In this document: positions 16,875-24,945 of the stretch, one piece after another
Layout of the letters: every line of letters starts with the position of its first letter
How positions within the stretch are numbered: the stretch's first letter is position 1
NCBI GenBank assembly: GCA_046328125.1
Contig: JAXLXF010000006.1
Span: 124,001-188,000, forward strand
Direction: 5' to 3'
From: JADZEM01 sp046328125
GTDB taxonomy: Bacteria > Chloroflexota > UBA6077 > JACCZL01
Length of the DNA: 64,000 bases
The notes under the pieces: model-generated
Databases searched by the model: none
What the model was told of the DNA's origin: nothing
What the model saw: only the letters and a program-made list of their open reading frames with translations
Made by a program: the position numbers and the translations under genes

Positions 16875-17733
16875 CGCGTACGACGACCCGGCCGCACCGG
16901 ATCTCGGCGGGCGGCGAGCGACTATCGTACTCGTCGGATGTGGGGGAACCGGCGGCTTCCTTGCCGAGGCGATCTGTCGCCTGCTGATCGGACGACCGGG
17001 GCGGCTCTATCTTGTCGATCCGGATCGGGTCGAGCCCCACAACGTCGGGCGCCAGGCGTTCGGTCATCGAGACGTTGGCCATTTCAAGGCGGAAGTGCTG
17101 GCCAGGCGACTCGCTCGGCGCTACGAGCGTGAGGTCGGCTACTCGGTCCTTCCCTACGATCGAGAGTTACATGCCGGTGTCTTTGGCGATTCGTCCAGCG
17201 ATCTCCGCCTGCTTGTTGGGTGCGTCGACAACGCCGCCGCCCGCCGGACGATCGCCGCGACGCTCGATGCGCCCTCGCGGGATGTCATGCGCTCGCAGAG
17301 CACCTGGTGGTTGGACGCCGGCAACAGCCGCAACTCCGGCCAGCTACTCCTCGGTAACAGAACGCGACCTGACACGCTACGGATGTCCTTCGTCCCCACC
17401 GACGGCAGATGCCGAGCGCTGCCGGCGCCGAGCCTCCAGCGACCCGACCTGCTTTTCGCCCAACCCGAGCCCAGGCTGCTGCCGGATTGTGCGGAGGCGA
17501 TGGCCACGGGGACGCAAGGTCCGACCATCAATCAGGTCGTTGCGTCGATCGCGGCGAGTTACATCGAGAAGCTGTTGGCAGGCACGTGTACCTGGATGGC
17601 CAGTTACATCGACATGGACGACGGGATAATGCGCTGCCTGCCCGCCGATCCCAAGCTGGTCGCCGGCATCACCGGTCTACACCCGAACGCCGTCGCTCCG
17701 CCGGCCGCTCGACGCCGAGTGGCACCTCGCTGA
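16858..17733 (+). CDS. PRTRC ThiF/E1-like adenylyltransferase
   Basis: 291 aa, starting at the ATG at 16858. The Rossmann nucleotide loop VLVGCGGTGGFLAEA (about residues 24-38) and LYLVDPDRVEPHNVGRQAF identify the E1/ThiF/MoeB superfamily, which adenylates the C-terminal Gly of ubiquitin-like proteins. The segment VDNAAARR continues the fold. Candidate catalytic cysteines lie in GRCRALPAP and LLPDCAEAM; which one is used cannot be told. With the Ub-like, E2-like and JAMM genes it makes a four-part conjugation cassette in one overlapping operon. Confidence 0.88.
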   Translation: MPYVIDAYDDPAAPDLGGRRATIVLVGCGGTGGFLAEAICRLLIGRPGRLYLVDPDRVEPHNVGRQAFGHRDVGHFKAEVLARRLARRYEREVGYSVLPYDRELHAGVFGDSSSDLRLLVGCVDNAAARRTIAATLDAPSRDVMRSQSTWWLDAGNSRNSGQLLLGNRTRPDTLRMSFVPTDGRCRALPAPSLQRPDLLFAQPEPRLLPDCAEAMATGTQGPTINQVVASIAASYIEKLLAGTCTWMASYIDMDDGIMRCLPADPKLVAGITGLHPNAVAPPAARRRVAPR

Positions 17734-17738
17734 CGACC

Positions 17739-17769
17739 GAGCTGGAGCGTCTGCTGGGGGCTTCAGCTC
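17739..17769. repeat. 10-bp inverted repeat with one G-U pair
   Basis: GAGCTGGAGC (17739-17748) and GCTTCAGCTC (17760-17769) can pair with one G-U wobble around an 11-base loop, in the 51-base gap after the ThiF-like gene. Confidence 0.4.
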
Positions 17770-17784
17770 ATCCAGGAGGTCAGC

Positions 17785-18507
17785 ATGGACGATGATCACA
17801 ACGAGAAGCTCCGATCGGCGGCATCGACTCCCGACGGCCCAGCCGAACCGGCATCCCTGCCGGTCCTGCAGGCTGGGGGCTTCGGTGCGAGTGTCGACGC
17901 GCTCGCCTGGGAGCCCGATTCGGCTGCCAGCCCGCCCAGGATGCGCCTGTGGTTCGTGTCACTCCTTGGATCGCAGCAGGCCGTGAAGGCGCTCTGGGCC
18001 AGACTCGTCAAGGGTGAGGCGGGCACGCTGACGATTGACGACATCGATGTGCGCTTCTGTGCCCTGGCTCCCGAGGGCGCCCGCGCCTGGCGATTCTTTC
18101 GGGCGTCGCTGCCAACGTCGGGGGGCTACCACGGCCTGCTCGTGCCGGATCTGGCGCTGTTCGTGGCCGAGCGCCCCGACTTCCTGCTCCTGAAGCGTCC
18201 CGTAGATGACATGGCAAAGCTTCACTATCGCTTCCTCAATCGTCGGGTGTCCCTTCCACTCCATCCGAGCTGGGCCGATTGGCTTTGGAATCGGGCTCTC
18301 CGATCTGGTGAGACACGGGCGCTGGAGTCCCATGGGCTGGAAGCGTACCGGTGCGACCCGAATGAGGCCGCGCTTGCATCGGACCTGGCGGCCGAGATCC
18401 GGCGAGGCGCGCTGGGGCTCGCCGACGAGGACGCCGGTCACTCGGGTGCCCTGGTACCGGCTAGCCTGCCTGTCGATGCTCCGGAGGCCGGCAATGGCGC
18501 GCCTTGA
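17785..18507 (+). CDS. hypothetical protein, 240 aa
   Basis: The ATG at 17785 has CAGGAGGTC just upstream. Residues 1-50 are low-complexity; the middle is a mixed alpha/beta domain (RLWFVSLLGSQQAVKALWARL, then GTLTIDDIDVRF) and a Trp-rich helix (WADWLWNRAL). No motif is recognised. The 3' end overlaps the methyltransferase gene by 14 bases, so it probably acts with the methyltransferase/helicase pair that follows. Confidence 0.7.
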   Translation: MDDDHNEKLRSAASTPDGPAEPASLPVLQAGGFGASVDALAWEPDSAASPPRMRLWFVSLLGSQQAVKALWARLVKGEAGTLTIDDIDVRFCALAPEGARAWRFFRASLPTSGGYHGLLVPDLALFVAERPDFLLLKRPVDDMAKLHYRFLNRRVSLPLHPSWADWLWNRALRSGETRALESHGLEAYRCDPNEAALASDLAAEIRRGALGLADEDAGHSGALVPASLPVDAPEAGNGAP

Positions 18508-19543
18508 GTCGGTGGCGCGCGCGGGCTATTACCCGACCCCGCCGCGCGTGGCCGCCGCAATCGCTCGGCACCTGAGCCCGGCGGCCAGCCGAGGGCGGCG
18601 CGTCGTCCGCCTGCTCGACCCCTGCGCCGGTACTGGCGAGGCAGCGGCATCCGTTGCAACCATGCTCGGCGCCGAGAGCTTCGGCATCGAGTTGAACCAG
18701 GAGCGTGCTACCGCTGCGCGCGATCGGCTCGACCACGTGCTGCATACCTCAGCCTTCTCAGTCCGCCTGGCGAACGGCGCGTTCTCATGCCTCTTCCTCA
18801 ATGCGCCGTACGACTACGACGACGAGCGCCGCCGCCTCGAGCACGCCTTCCTGACGAGCCTCACTCGGGCACTCTGTCCGGGTGGCGTGCTGATCTTTCT
18901 CATCCCACAGTCTCGATTGGCCGTGTCGGCGCGGTACCTGGCCAGCCACTATGCCGACATTCGCGCCTATCGCTTCCCGGACCCGGAGTATCGCGACTAC
19001 CGGCAAATGGTGCTCTTCGCGACCCGGAAGCCGACAGCCGTGCCCGATCCCGGTGTCCAGGCCGAGCTGGCGGCGTTGGGCATCGGCGAGCTCCCGCCGC
19101 TGCCGCACCCTCCAGCCGGACCAATGGTGGCCGTGCCGGCTCTCCCCGTCGGCGGGGTGTTGTTCGCCCCGCTCGCCTTCGACCCGGAGCGGGCCGCGGC
19201 CGAAGCCAGACGGCGTGGTGCCTGGATCGATCCCGGCCTGACGGAGCAGCTCTGGCCGCCCGACGAGCGCCCAGTCCGTCCATTGATGCCGCTGCGACGA
19301 GGGCACTTGGCGTTACTCGTCGCGGCCGGCATGCTCAACAACTACATCCTTGACCAGGACGGTCGGCGGGTCCTGGTCAAAGGCAGGACGTACAAGGAGT
19401 CGGTCTCGATCGACAGTGACGACGATGCCGTCGAGATTCAACGTGAGGTGCTGCGGATGTCGATCGCCGTCTTGGACCTGGAGACCGGGCATCTGGAGGT
19501 CGTCGAGCAGGACAAGGCCACGCACACGGAGCGGGCAGCGTGA
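18494..19543 (+). CDS. DUF6094-like N6-adenine-type DNA methyltransferase
   Basis: 349 aa. The ATG at 18494 has GGAGG 6 bases upstream. The SAM-binding motif I is LLDPCAGTGEA (about residues 38-48), and motif IV reads LNAPYDYDDE where N6-adenine or N4-cytosine enzymes have (N/D/S)PPY. A conserved SLTRALCPGGVLIFLIPQ strand follows, and PVGGVLFAPL lies near the C-terminal domain. The altered NAPY is typical of the divergent DUF6094 group as I remember it. The stop overlaps the SNF2 helicase start by 4 bases, suggesting a functional pair in element maintenance or defence. Confidence 0.75.
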   Translation: MARLESVARAGYYPTPPRVAAAIARHLSPAASRGRRVVRLLDPCAGTGEAAASVATMLGAESFGIELNQERATAARDRLDHVLHTSAFSVRLANGAFSCLFLNAPYDYDDERRRLEHAFLTSLTRALCPGGVLIFLIPQSRLAVSARYLASHYADIRAYRFPDPEYRDYRQMVLFATRKPTAVPDPGVQAELAALGIGELPPLPHPPAGPMVAVPALPVGGVLFAPLAFDPERAAAEARRRGAWIDPGLTEQLWPPDERPVRPLMPLRRGHLALLVAAGMLNNYILDQDGRRVLVKGRTYKESVSIDSDDDAVEIQREVLRMSIAVLDLETGHLEVVEQDKATHTERAA

Positions 19544-21792
19544 ATATCGCTGAGCTGCTCGACCAGTACGGCAGCGCCATCACCCGGGCGGTCGTCGATG
19601 CGTACCCGCCGCTCTACGATGCCGAGGCTCGTCGCGCAGCCAGCCCTCACCTTCGGCGACTCCTTCGCCGGCCGCTCGCAGCACAAGCCGACGCGATCAA
19701 CGCCACAGTCCTCTCGCTCAACCGCCAGCCCGGGACGATCGTCGTCGGCGAGATGGGCACCGGCAAGAGCTACATCGCCGCGGCGGCCGCCTACCTGGCC
19801 GGGTGCCGACGCATCCTGGTCCTGGCCCCACCGCACCTCGTGAAGAAGTGGCGGCGTGAGATCGTACAGACCGTGCCCGGCGCACAGACGACGATCGTCC
19901 GGACCGTCGCCGATCTGGAGGGCGTCAGGCAACGCGAGGCGGCGATCCACTTCGTCATCTGCTCGCGCGAGCGGGCCAAGCTCAGCTACCGTTGGATGCC
20001 GGCCGTGGTCGAACGACGCGCCCGCTCTGCCGGTGAACGGCTAACTCGGGCTGACGACGGGCGAACCGACTCGATGTTGTGCTGCCCGACCTGCTTCGCC
20101 CCGGCAACCGACGACGAGGACGTACCGCTTGGATGGACCGATCTTCGGGTGAAGCGGCGTCGCTGCCGGGCCTGCGGCGGCCCGCTCTGGCAGGCCGACC
20201 GGACCGGACCACGTCGTGTCGCGCTGGCGGACTACATCCGCGACCGAATGCCACGTTTCTTTGACGTAGCGATTCTCGATGAGGGCCATGAATACAAGGC
20301 CCGTGGCTCCGCGCAAGGCCTTGCCGCCGAGGCCCTCGCCGACGCCTGCGGGAAGACGCTCACGCTGACCGGGACGATTTTCGGCGGGTACAGCTCGACG
20401 CTGTTCTACCTGCTGTGGCGGTTCTCGCCGACCCTGAGGCGTGAGTTCGGCTACCGAGACGAGACGAAATGGGTCGGCCGGTTCGGAGTCGTAGAGCGCA
20501 TACGGCGGAAGGACCCGGACGCCTACGGCGACGACGGACGCCTCTCGAAGCGTCGAAACTACCTGACCCGGACGGTCGAGAAGCCGGGGATCTCGCCGGC
20601 GGTGCTCTTCCACCTGATCGGCAACACCGTCTTCCTGCGCCTGTCGGATGTGGCCAGGAGCCTTCCGAGCTACACCGAGCGGGTGGCCGTCTGCGCGCTT
20701 GACCGGGGCGACGATCCCGAAGCGCCATCGCAGGCCAGTTGCTATCAGCGGCTCGCGAGCGAGCTCCGCCAGGCGACGTGCGCAGCGTTGTGCGCGGGGT
20801 CAAAACGCCTGCTCGCCGCCTATCTCCAGGCGCTCCTAGCCTACCCCGACGCCTGCACGCGGGGCGAGACCGTGCTGGACCCTGCGACCGGAAGTGTCAT
20901 CGGCGAGGCTCCCGCGCTGCCCGAGGAACGCCTCTACCCAAAGGAGAGAGCGCTGGTAGATCTGGCGCTTCGGGAACGAGGACGAGGGCGTCGCCTACTG
21001 GTCTACATCACCCACACCGAGCGACGCGACCTCAGTCCACGCCTGCGAACGGTCCTCGACCGGGCGGGGGTCCAGACTGCCGTCCTGAAGTCCGACACGG
21101 TGGCCGCCGATCGGCGCGAGGAGTGGCTCTCGGCACGGGTCGGCGAGGGAGTGGACGTCCTGATCTGCCACCCACGATTAGTGCAGACGGGACTCGATCT
21201 CCTCGACTGGCCATCGATTTGCTGGTTTGAGGCCGAATACTCGGTCTACGTCATGCGGCAGGCCAGCCGGCGCTCGTGGCGAATCGGGCAGCAGCAGCCC
21301 GTCGAAGTTACCTTCATGGTCTATGAGCGAACGCTCCAGGCCGAGGCGCTGGCGCTCGTTGCAGCCAAGATGCGCTCGGCCCTGATGATCGAGGGGGAGC
21401 TTCACGAGGATGGTCTCGCCGCTTTGGAAGGAGACGACCAGGACATGCTGCTGGCCCTGGCGCATCGCCTGACCGAGGAGCATGCTGATGATGGGCACTC
21501 CCTCGAAGCGCTCTTCGCCCGACGGCATGAGGCCGAAACCGAAGAGGAAAGCTACCTGGTCCCCGGTGATTGGGATGCGGTCAAGGTGTCTACGGCATCA
21601 GCCGGCATTGGCAGTATCCCCGACCTGTTGCCCTGCCAGGTGACTGAGCCGACAACGGGTGAACGAGATGGGGATACCGGCGCTGCTACCGGTCGCTGGC
21701 CCAGTTTTGATGAGCTTGCAAGGCTGATCCGTCGGCCAAAGGCGCGTCGCAGGCCCGTCCCAGACATGCAGTTGCCGCTCTTCGACGAGTAA
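19540..21792 (+). CDS. SNF2/DEAD-type superfamily 2 helicase
   Basis: 750 aa from a GTG at 19540. The Walker A is VVGEMGTGKS (residues 70-77), followed by LVLAPPHLVKKWRREI (motif Ia) and ILDEGHEYKARG (DEGH box, about residue 247). A four-cysteine insertion CCPTC...RCRACGG between them probably binds zinc. TLTGTIFGG is motif III; the C-terminal lobe has LVYITHTERRD, LICHPRLVQTGLDLLDWP and RQASRRSWRIGQQQPVEVTF, as in SNF2 translocases. The last residues are DMQLPLFDE; QLPLF (744-748) is a strong match to the beta-clamp motif. It is the final gene of the + strand module. Confidence 0.88.
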   Translation: MNIAELLDQYGSAITRAVVDAYPPLYDAEARRAASPHLRRLLRRPLAAQADAINATVLSLNRQPGTIVVGEMGTGKSYIAAAAAYLAGCRRILVLAPPHLVKKWRREIVQTVPGAQTTIVRTVADLEGVRQREAAIHFVICSRERAKLSYRWMPAVVERRARSAGERLTRADDGRTDSMLCCPTCFAPATDDEDVPLGWTDLRVKRRRCRACGGPLWQADRTGPRRVALADYIRDRMPRFFDVAILDEGHEYKARGSAQGLAAEALADACGKTLTLTGTIFGGYSSTLFYLLWRFSPTLRREFGYRDETKWVGRFGVVERIRRKDPDAYGDDGRLSKRRNYLTRTVEKPGISPAVLFHLIGNTVFLRLSDVARSLPSYTERVAVCALDRGDDPEAPSQASCYQRLASELRQATCAALCAGSKRLLAAYLQALLAYPDACTRGETVLDPATGSVIGEAPALPEERLYPKERALVDLALRERGRGRRLLVYITHTERRDLSPRLRTVLDRAGVQTAVLKSDTVAADRREEWLSARVGEGVDVLICHPRLVQTGLDLLDWPSICWFEAEYSVYVMRQASRRSWRIGQQQPVEVTFMVYERTLQAEALALVAAKMRSALMIEGELHEDGLAALEGDDQDMLLALAHRLTEEHADDGHSLEALFARRHEAETEEESYLVPGDWDAVKVSTASAGIGSIPDLLPCQVTEPTTGERDGDTGAATGRWPSFDELARLIRRPKARRRPVPDMQLPLFDE

Positions 21793-21817
21793 GTCTCCGT
21801 CAACCGGCCGGGTTTCG

Positions 21818-21868
21818 CTCATGCAAGGGGGCTTCTGCCATCCTTGCATGAGACTTCTTTTTTCTTTG
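21818..21868 (+). terminator. intrinsic terminator of the + strand module
   Basis: CTCATGCAAGG (21818-21828) and CCTTGCATGAG (21842-21852) pair perfectly over 11 bp around a 13-base loop and are followed at once by a T-rich run with six consecutive T. It lies 26 bases after the helicase stop. This is the only classical U-tract terminator in the module. Confidence 0.9.
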
Positions 21869-22658
21869 CCCTTTGAATCCCGCAAGATCTCAGCATCACC
21901 ACCACTCCCAGGGCATCCTATTGCATCCACGAAAGCCGGGAAGGCTCACTTGCCACCTTCATAGAGGATGAGATAGGCGGTACGGAGCCGCAGGGGCAGC
22001 GTCCGCGCAGAGTAGGCCTGGACAATCCGCCCAGACGCTGAGCGACCCCGGGGTCAAACACACGTCGACGTTGGCGGCGCGGGACGCGGGATCCCTCGAC
22101 CCGCACAGGGCCCGGACGTGTCGGCACCCGTGGTCGGCGACGCCGTCATCGGCAGTCATGAAGTCGAGAAGCGGATCTACCGTTTCGCGACGTGCTCGAC
22201 GGTGAGGTACCTGGGTTCGGTGGGCCGAGCACGCTGCGCTCCTCCAAGGACAACGCGGGTGCGGAGTCCACGTGTCAGCCAGACTGCGGGGCCGAACCAG
22301 TTGGGCTCCTGTTACACAGATGACAGTCGCACGCCGCGCAATGAGCTATGCTGGTGCCATGGGGGTCGACGCCACGGCACCCCTCTCCTTAGGAGGCGGC
22401 GCAGGGAGTTTGGTCGCCACCCTGCGCCGCTCCGTGTTGCCGGCCACCAAGGCCCCTTGTCGAGGCCACGCTCACTCCGTCTCGGCGCGCTGTCGATCCG
22501 ATCGATCGATTGGCGCGTGGCAGCCGTTCGGGGCAGGCTCCGCATCCCCTGACCGAGAGGCGGATGATGTCTTGTTCGTGACCGGTACGGCCGCAGCCTG
22601 ACGGAGTCGGTCTGCGACCGCACGGCGGGCTGCCGCCTCCACATGGGTATCTGCAGAT
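21869..22658. other. gene-poor boundary segment
   Basis: No convincing intact gene is seen in these 790 bases. Open frames on both strands lack ribosome sites and recognisable domains. On the minus strand, a frame ending at 21946 (C-terminus reading AYLILYEGGK) could be the tail of a broken gene, but this is weak. A short region near 22350-22400 can form GGTGCC/GGCACC and CTCC/GGAG pairings, without a gene behind it. It most likely marks the edge between the inserted module and the older chromosome. Confidence 0.4.
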
Positions 22659-22880
22659 TCATCGCCGTCCAATTGTCAGGCGAGGATCGAGGAGGTCGCG
22701 CAGGGCATCGCCGCTCAGGTTCACGGCCAGCACCGTGACGACGATGCAGACTCCGGGCGCGATCATCTGCCAGGGCGCGCGCCGAAAGAAGTACGCGCAT
22801 CACTAATCATCGCCCCGCACTCCGGCGTGGACGGCTGCATTCCCCGTCCCAGAAACGAGGTGCTGCGGGATTCAGGATCA
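22659..22880 (-). pseudogene. remnant of a DppC-type ABC transporter permease
   Basis: On the minus strand, one frame reads SFLGRGMQPSTPECGAMISDAR, close to the SFLGLGVQPPTPEWGAML box of peptide permeases. A second frame continues with YFFRRAPWQMIAPG, then TVLAVNLSGDALRDLLDPRLTIGRR and a stop at 22659. The two are joined only by a frameshift around 22790. Only the last 70 or so residues of a 280-320 aa protein remain. It lies just upstream of the intact permease genes and just downstream of the module's terminator. Confidence 0.75.
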
Positions 22881-23035
22881 CCGATTCCAGGTCCTACGTC
22901 GCGATTCTGACGACAGACCCGACGCTGTTGCGCAGGATGTGGCACAGGGCCAGCCGGGTCGTCTGGACCGATACGTTCGCTTCGTGGCGTCCATGGCATG
23001 CGATGCGTCGTCGCCGTCAAGGCGCGCTCGGTGCG

Positions 23036-23968
23036 TCACGGGGACTTGCGCGGGTCGAGGGCATCGCGCAGGCCGTCTCCGATCAAGTTGATACAGAGGA
23101 CGGTCAGCACGATCATCAGGCCGGGGAAGAGCGGCCAGTGCGGGGCCGTGTCGAGCTTGTCCTTGCCGTCCGCCAGGATGCGGCCCCAGGTCGGCAGGTC
23201 CGGCGGGAAGCCGAGCCCCAGGAACGAGAGCGTCGACTCGGCGATGATCGCCGTCGAGATGCCGAGCGACGCCGCCACCACGACCGGGCTGAGGGCGTTC
23301 GGCAGCAGGTGGCTCACGACCTGACGGACTGCCGGCACGCCCAGACAGCGGCACGCCATCATGAATTCGGTGTGTCTCAGCGACAGGAAACTCGCCCGCA
23401 CCAGCCGGGCGATCGGCATCCAGCGCAGGCCACCGATCACCGCGACCATCAGCAGGAAGACGCCGGCCTCGGTGCCGATGCGCTGCCGGAGCGGCTCGCG
23501 AAACAGGTACACGACGAGCAGCAGCAAGGGAAGCTGCGGCAACGAGATGAACAGGTCCACCACCCGCATGATGACGGTGTCCACGAGGCCGCCGACGTAT
23601 CCCGCCAGCGCGCCGAGCACGATGCCGACCAGCACCGCGACGACCGTGCTGACGACCCCGACCGCGATGGAGATCCGCCCGCCGATCAGCACCCGCGCCA
23701 TCAGGTCACGTCCGAGGTCGTCGGTTCCCATCGGGTGCGCCAGGCTCGGCGGCTTCAACCGGGCCAGGAGGTCGATGTCGTCGATCTTGTGCGGGTAGAG
23801 GAGCGGGCCGACGGTGACCATCAGCACGATCAGCGTGAGCATCATCAGGCCAATGCTGGCCAGTCGGTGGCGTCGGAACTGGCGCCAGCGCCCTGACGGT
23901 CGGAGCCGTCGTATCGATGTGGCCGCGCCTGTGCCAGGCTCGACTACCAGCGTCTCGCGTGATGCCAT
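23036..23968 (-). CDS. dipeptide/nickel-type ABC permease, DppC-like
   Basis: 310 aa membrane protein. The ATG at 23968 (MASRETLVV) is chosen; the longer open frame has no similarity. An N-terminal membrane helix (LASIGLMMLTLIVLMVTVGPLL) precedes GTDDLGRDLMARVLIGGRIS, the family entry motif. The EAA-like loop (ACRCLGVPAVRQVVSHLLPNA) contacts the ATPase, and SFLGLGFPPDLPTWG follows near the C-terminus. It is the last gene of the 31.2-23.0 kb operon. No ATPase gene is present in this operon, so it probably shares ATPases encoded elsewhere. Confidence 0.92.
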   Translation of the reverse strand: MASRETLVVEPGTGAATSIRRLRPSGRWRQFRRHRLASIGLMMLTLIVLMVTVGPLLYPHKIDDIDLLARLKPPSLAHPMGTDDLGRDLMARVLIGGRISIAVGVVSTVVAVLVGIVLGALAGYVGGLVDTVIMRVVDLFISLPQLPLLLLVVYLFREPLRQRIGTEAGVFLLMVAVIGGLRWMPIARLVRASFLSLRHTEFMMACRCLGVPAVRQVVSHLLPNALSPVVVAASLGISTAIIAESTLSFLGLGFPPDLPTWGRILADGKDKLDTAPHWPLFPGLMIVLTVLCINLIGDGLRDALDPRKSP

Positions 23969-23973
23969 GCTTG

Positions 23974-24945
23974 CTAGCTCCCGGCCCGGATGCGCGGGTC
24001 GAGGATGCCGTACAGGACGTCCGCCACCAGATTCGAGAGCACGGCCAGGATCGCGTAGCCGAAGACGATCGCCATGACGACCGGTGTGTCTTTCGCCAAC
24101 ATCGACGCGATCAGCAGCGATCCGATCCCGGGAATCCGAAAGATCTGCTCGGTGACGATGGCCCCGGTGAAGACGTGCGGGATCTGGAGTGCCAGGATCG
24201 TCACGACCGGGACCAGGGCCGTCCGCAGCGCGTGGCGCCGGAGTACGAGCCACTCGGACAAGCCCTTCGCTCGTGCCGTGGTGACATAGTCGAGCCGGAT
24301 CACCTCCAGCATCGAGGCGCGGACATAGCGGGCGATCTGGGTCGCCTCGGCCAGCGCCAGCACGGCGATCGGCATGATCGCGCCGGCGAGCACCTGCCCG
24401 CGCAAGCCCGACTGGCTCGGGTCGGCCGTCGAGGCGTAGATCGTCGGCAGCAACCGAAGCTGGTAGCCGAGCACCAGGATGAACAGCATCCCGATGAAGA
24501 AGGTCGGCAGGGCATTGCCGAGGAATGTCAAGAGCGTGATGAGGTGATCCAACCAGGAGTACTGGCGAACCGCGGAGATGACGCCAATCGGCACGGCGAT
24601 CAGCAGCGCCAGCAGGTACGACGTGCCCATGACGAAGAGTGTCGTCGGCAGACGCTGCCAGATCAGCGTCTGAACCTCAACCTTGGCACTCTGGGAGTAG
24701 CCCCAGTGACCTTGCATGAGCGCGCTGGCCCAGCGAAGGTACTGGACCAGCACCGGCTCGTCCAGGCCGGCCCGTGCCCGGAGATCCTGGAGGATCTCCG
24801 GCGAGACGGCGCCGCTGGCCGCGAGATCGGTGAACGGGTCGCCCGGCGCCAACGCGATGACCGCGAAGATCACCACGCTGATGCCGGCCAGGGTCAGCGC
24901 GGCCGTAACTGCACGAGTTGCGAGGTAGCCGACTGACGCGATCAC
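23974..24945 (-). CDS. dipeptide/nickel-type ABC permease, DppB-like
   Basis: 323 aa. The GTG at 24945 overlaps the stop of the binding-protein gene by 4 bases and begins directly at the first membrane helix. LAPGDPF, the long periplasmic segment with GLDEPVLVQYLRWASALMQGHWGYS, and the EAA loop ARAKGLSEWLVLRRHALRTAL are typical of DppB/OppB. The end (LVADVLYGILDPRIR) is also canonical. It pairs with the DppC-like gene 5 bases downstream. Confidence 0.92.
   Translation of the reverse strand: MIASVGYLATRAVTAALTLAGISVVIFAVIALAPGDPFTDLAASGAVSPEILQDLRARAGLDEPVLVQYLRWASALMQGHWGYSQSAKVEVQTLIWQRLPTTLFVMGTSYLLALLIAVPIGVISAVRQYSWLDHLITLLTFLGNALPTFFIGMLFILVLGYQLRLLPTIYASTADPSQSGLRGQVLAGAIMPIAVLALAEATQIARYVRASMLEVIRLDYVTTARAKGLSEWLVLRRHALRTALVPVVTILALQIPHVFTGAIVTEQIFRIPGIGSLLIASMLAKDTPVVMAIVFGYAILAVLSNLVADVLYGILDPRIRAGS

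Noticed and set aside
22118..22601. Two overlapping + strand open frames in the boundary segment
   Set aside because: No ribosome site, no domain, Arg/Ser-rich shadow-like composition.
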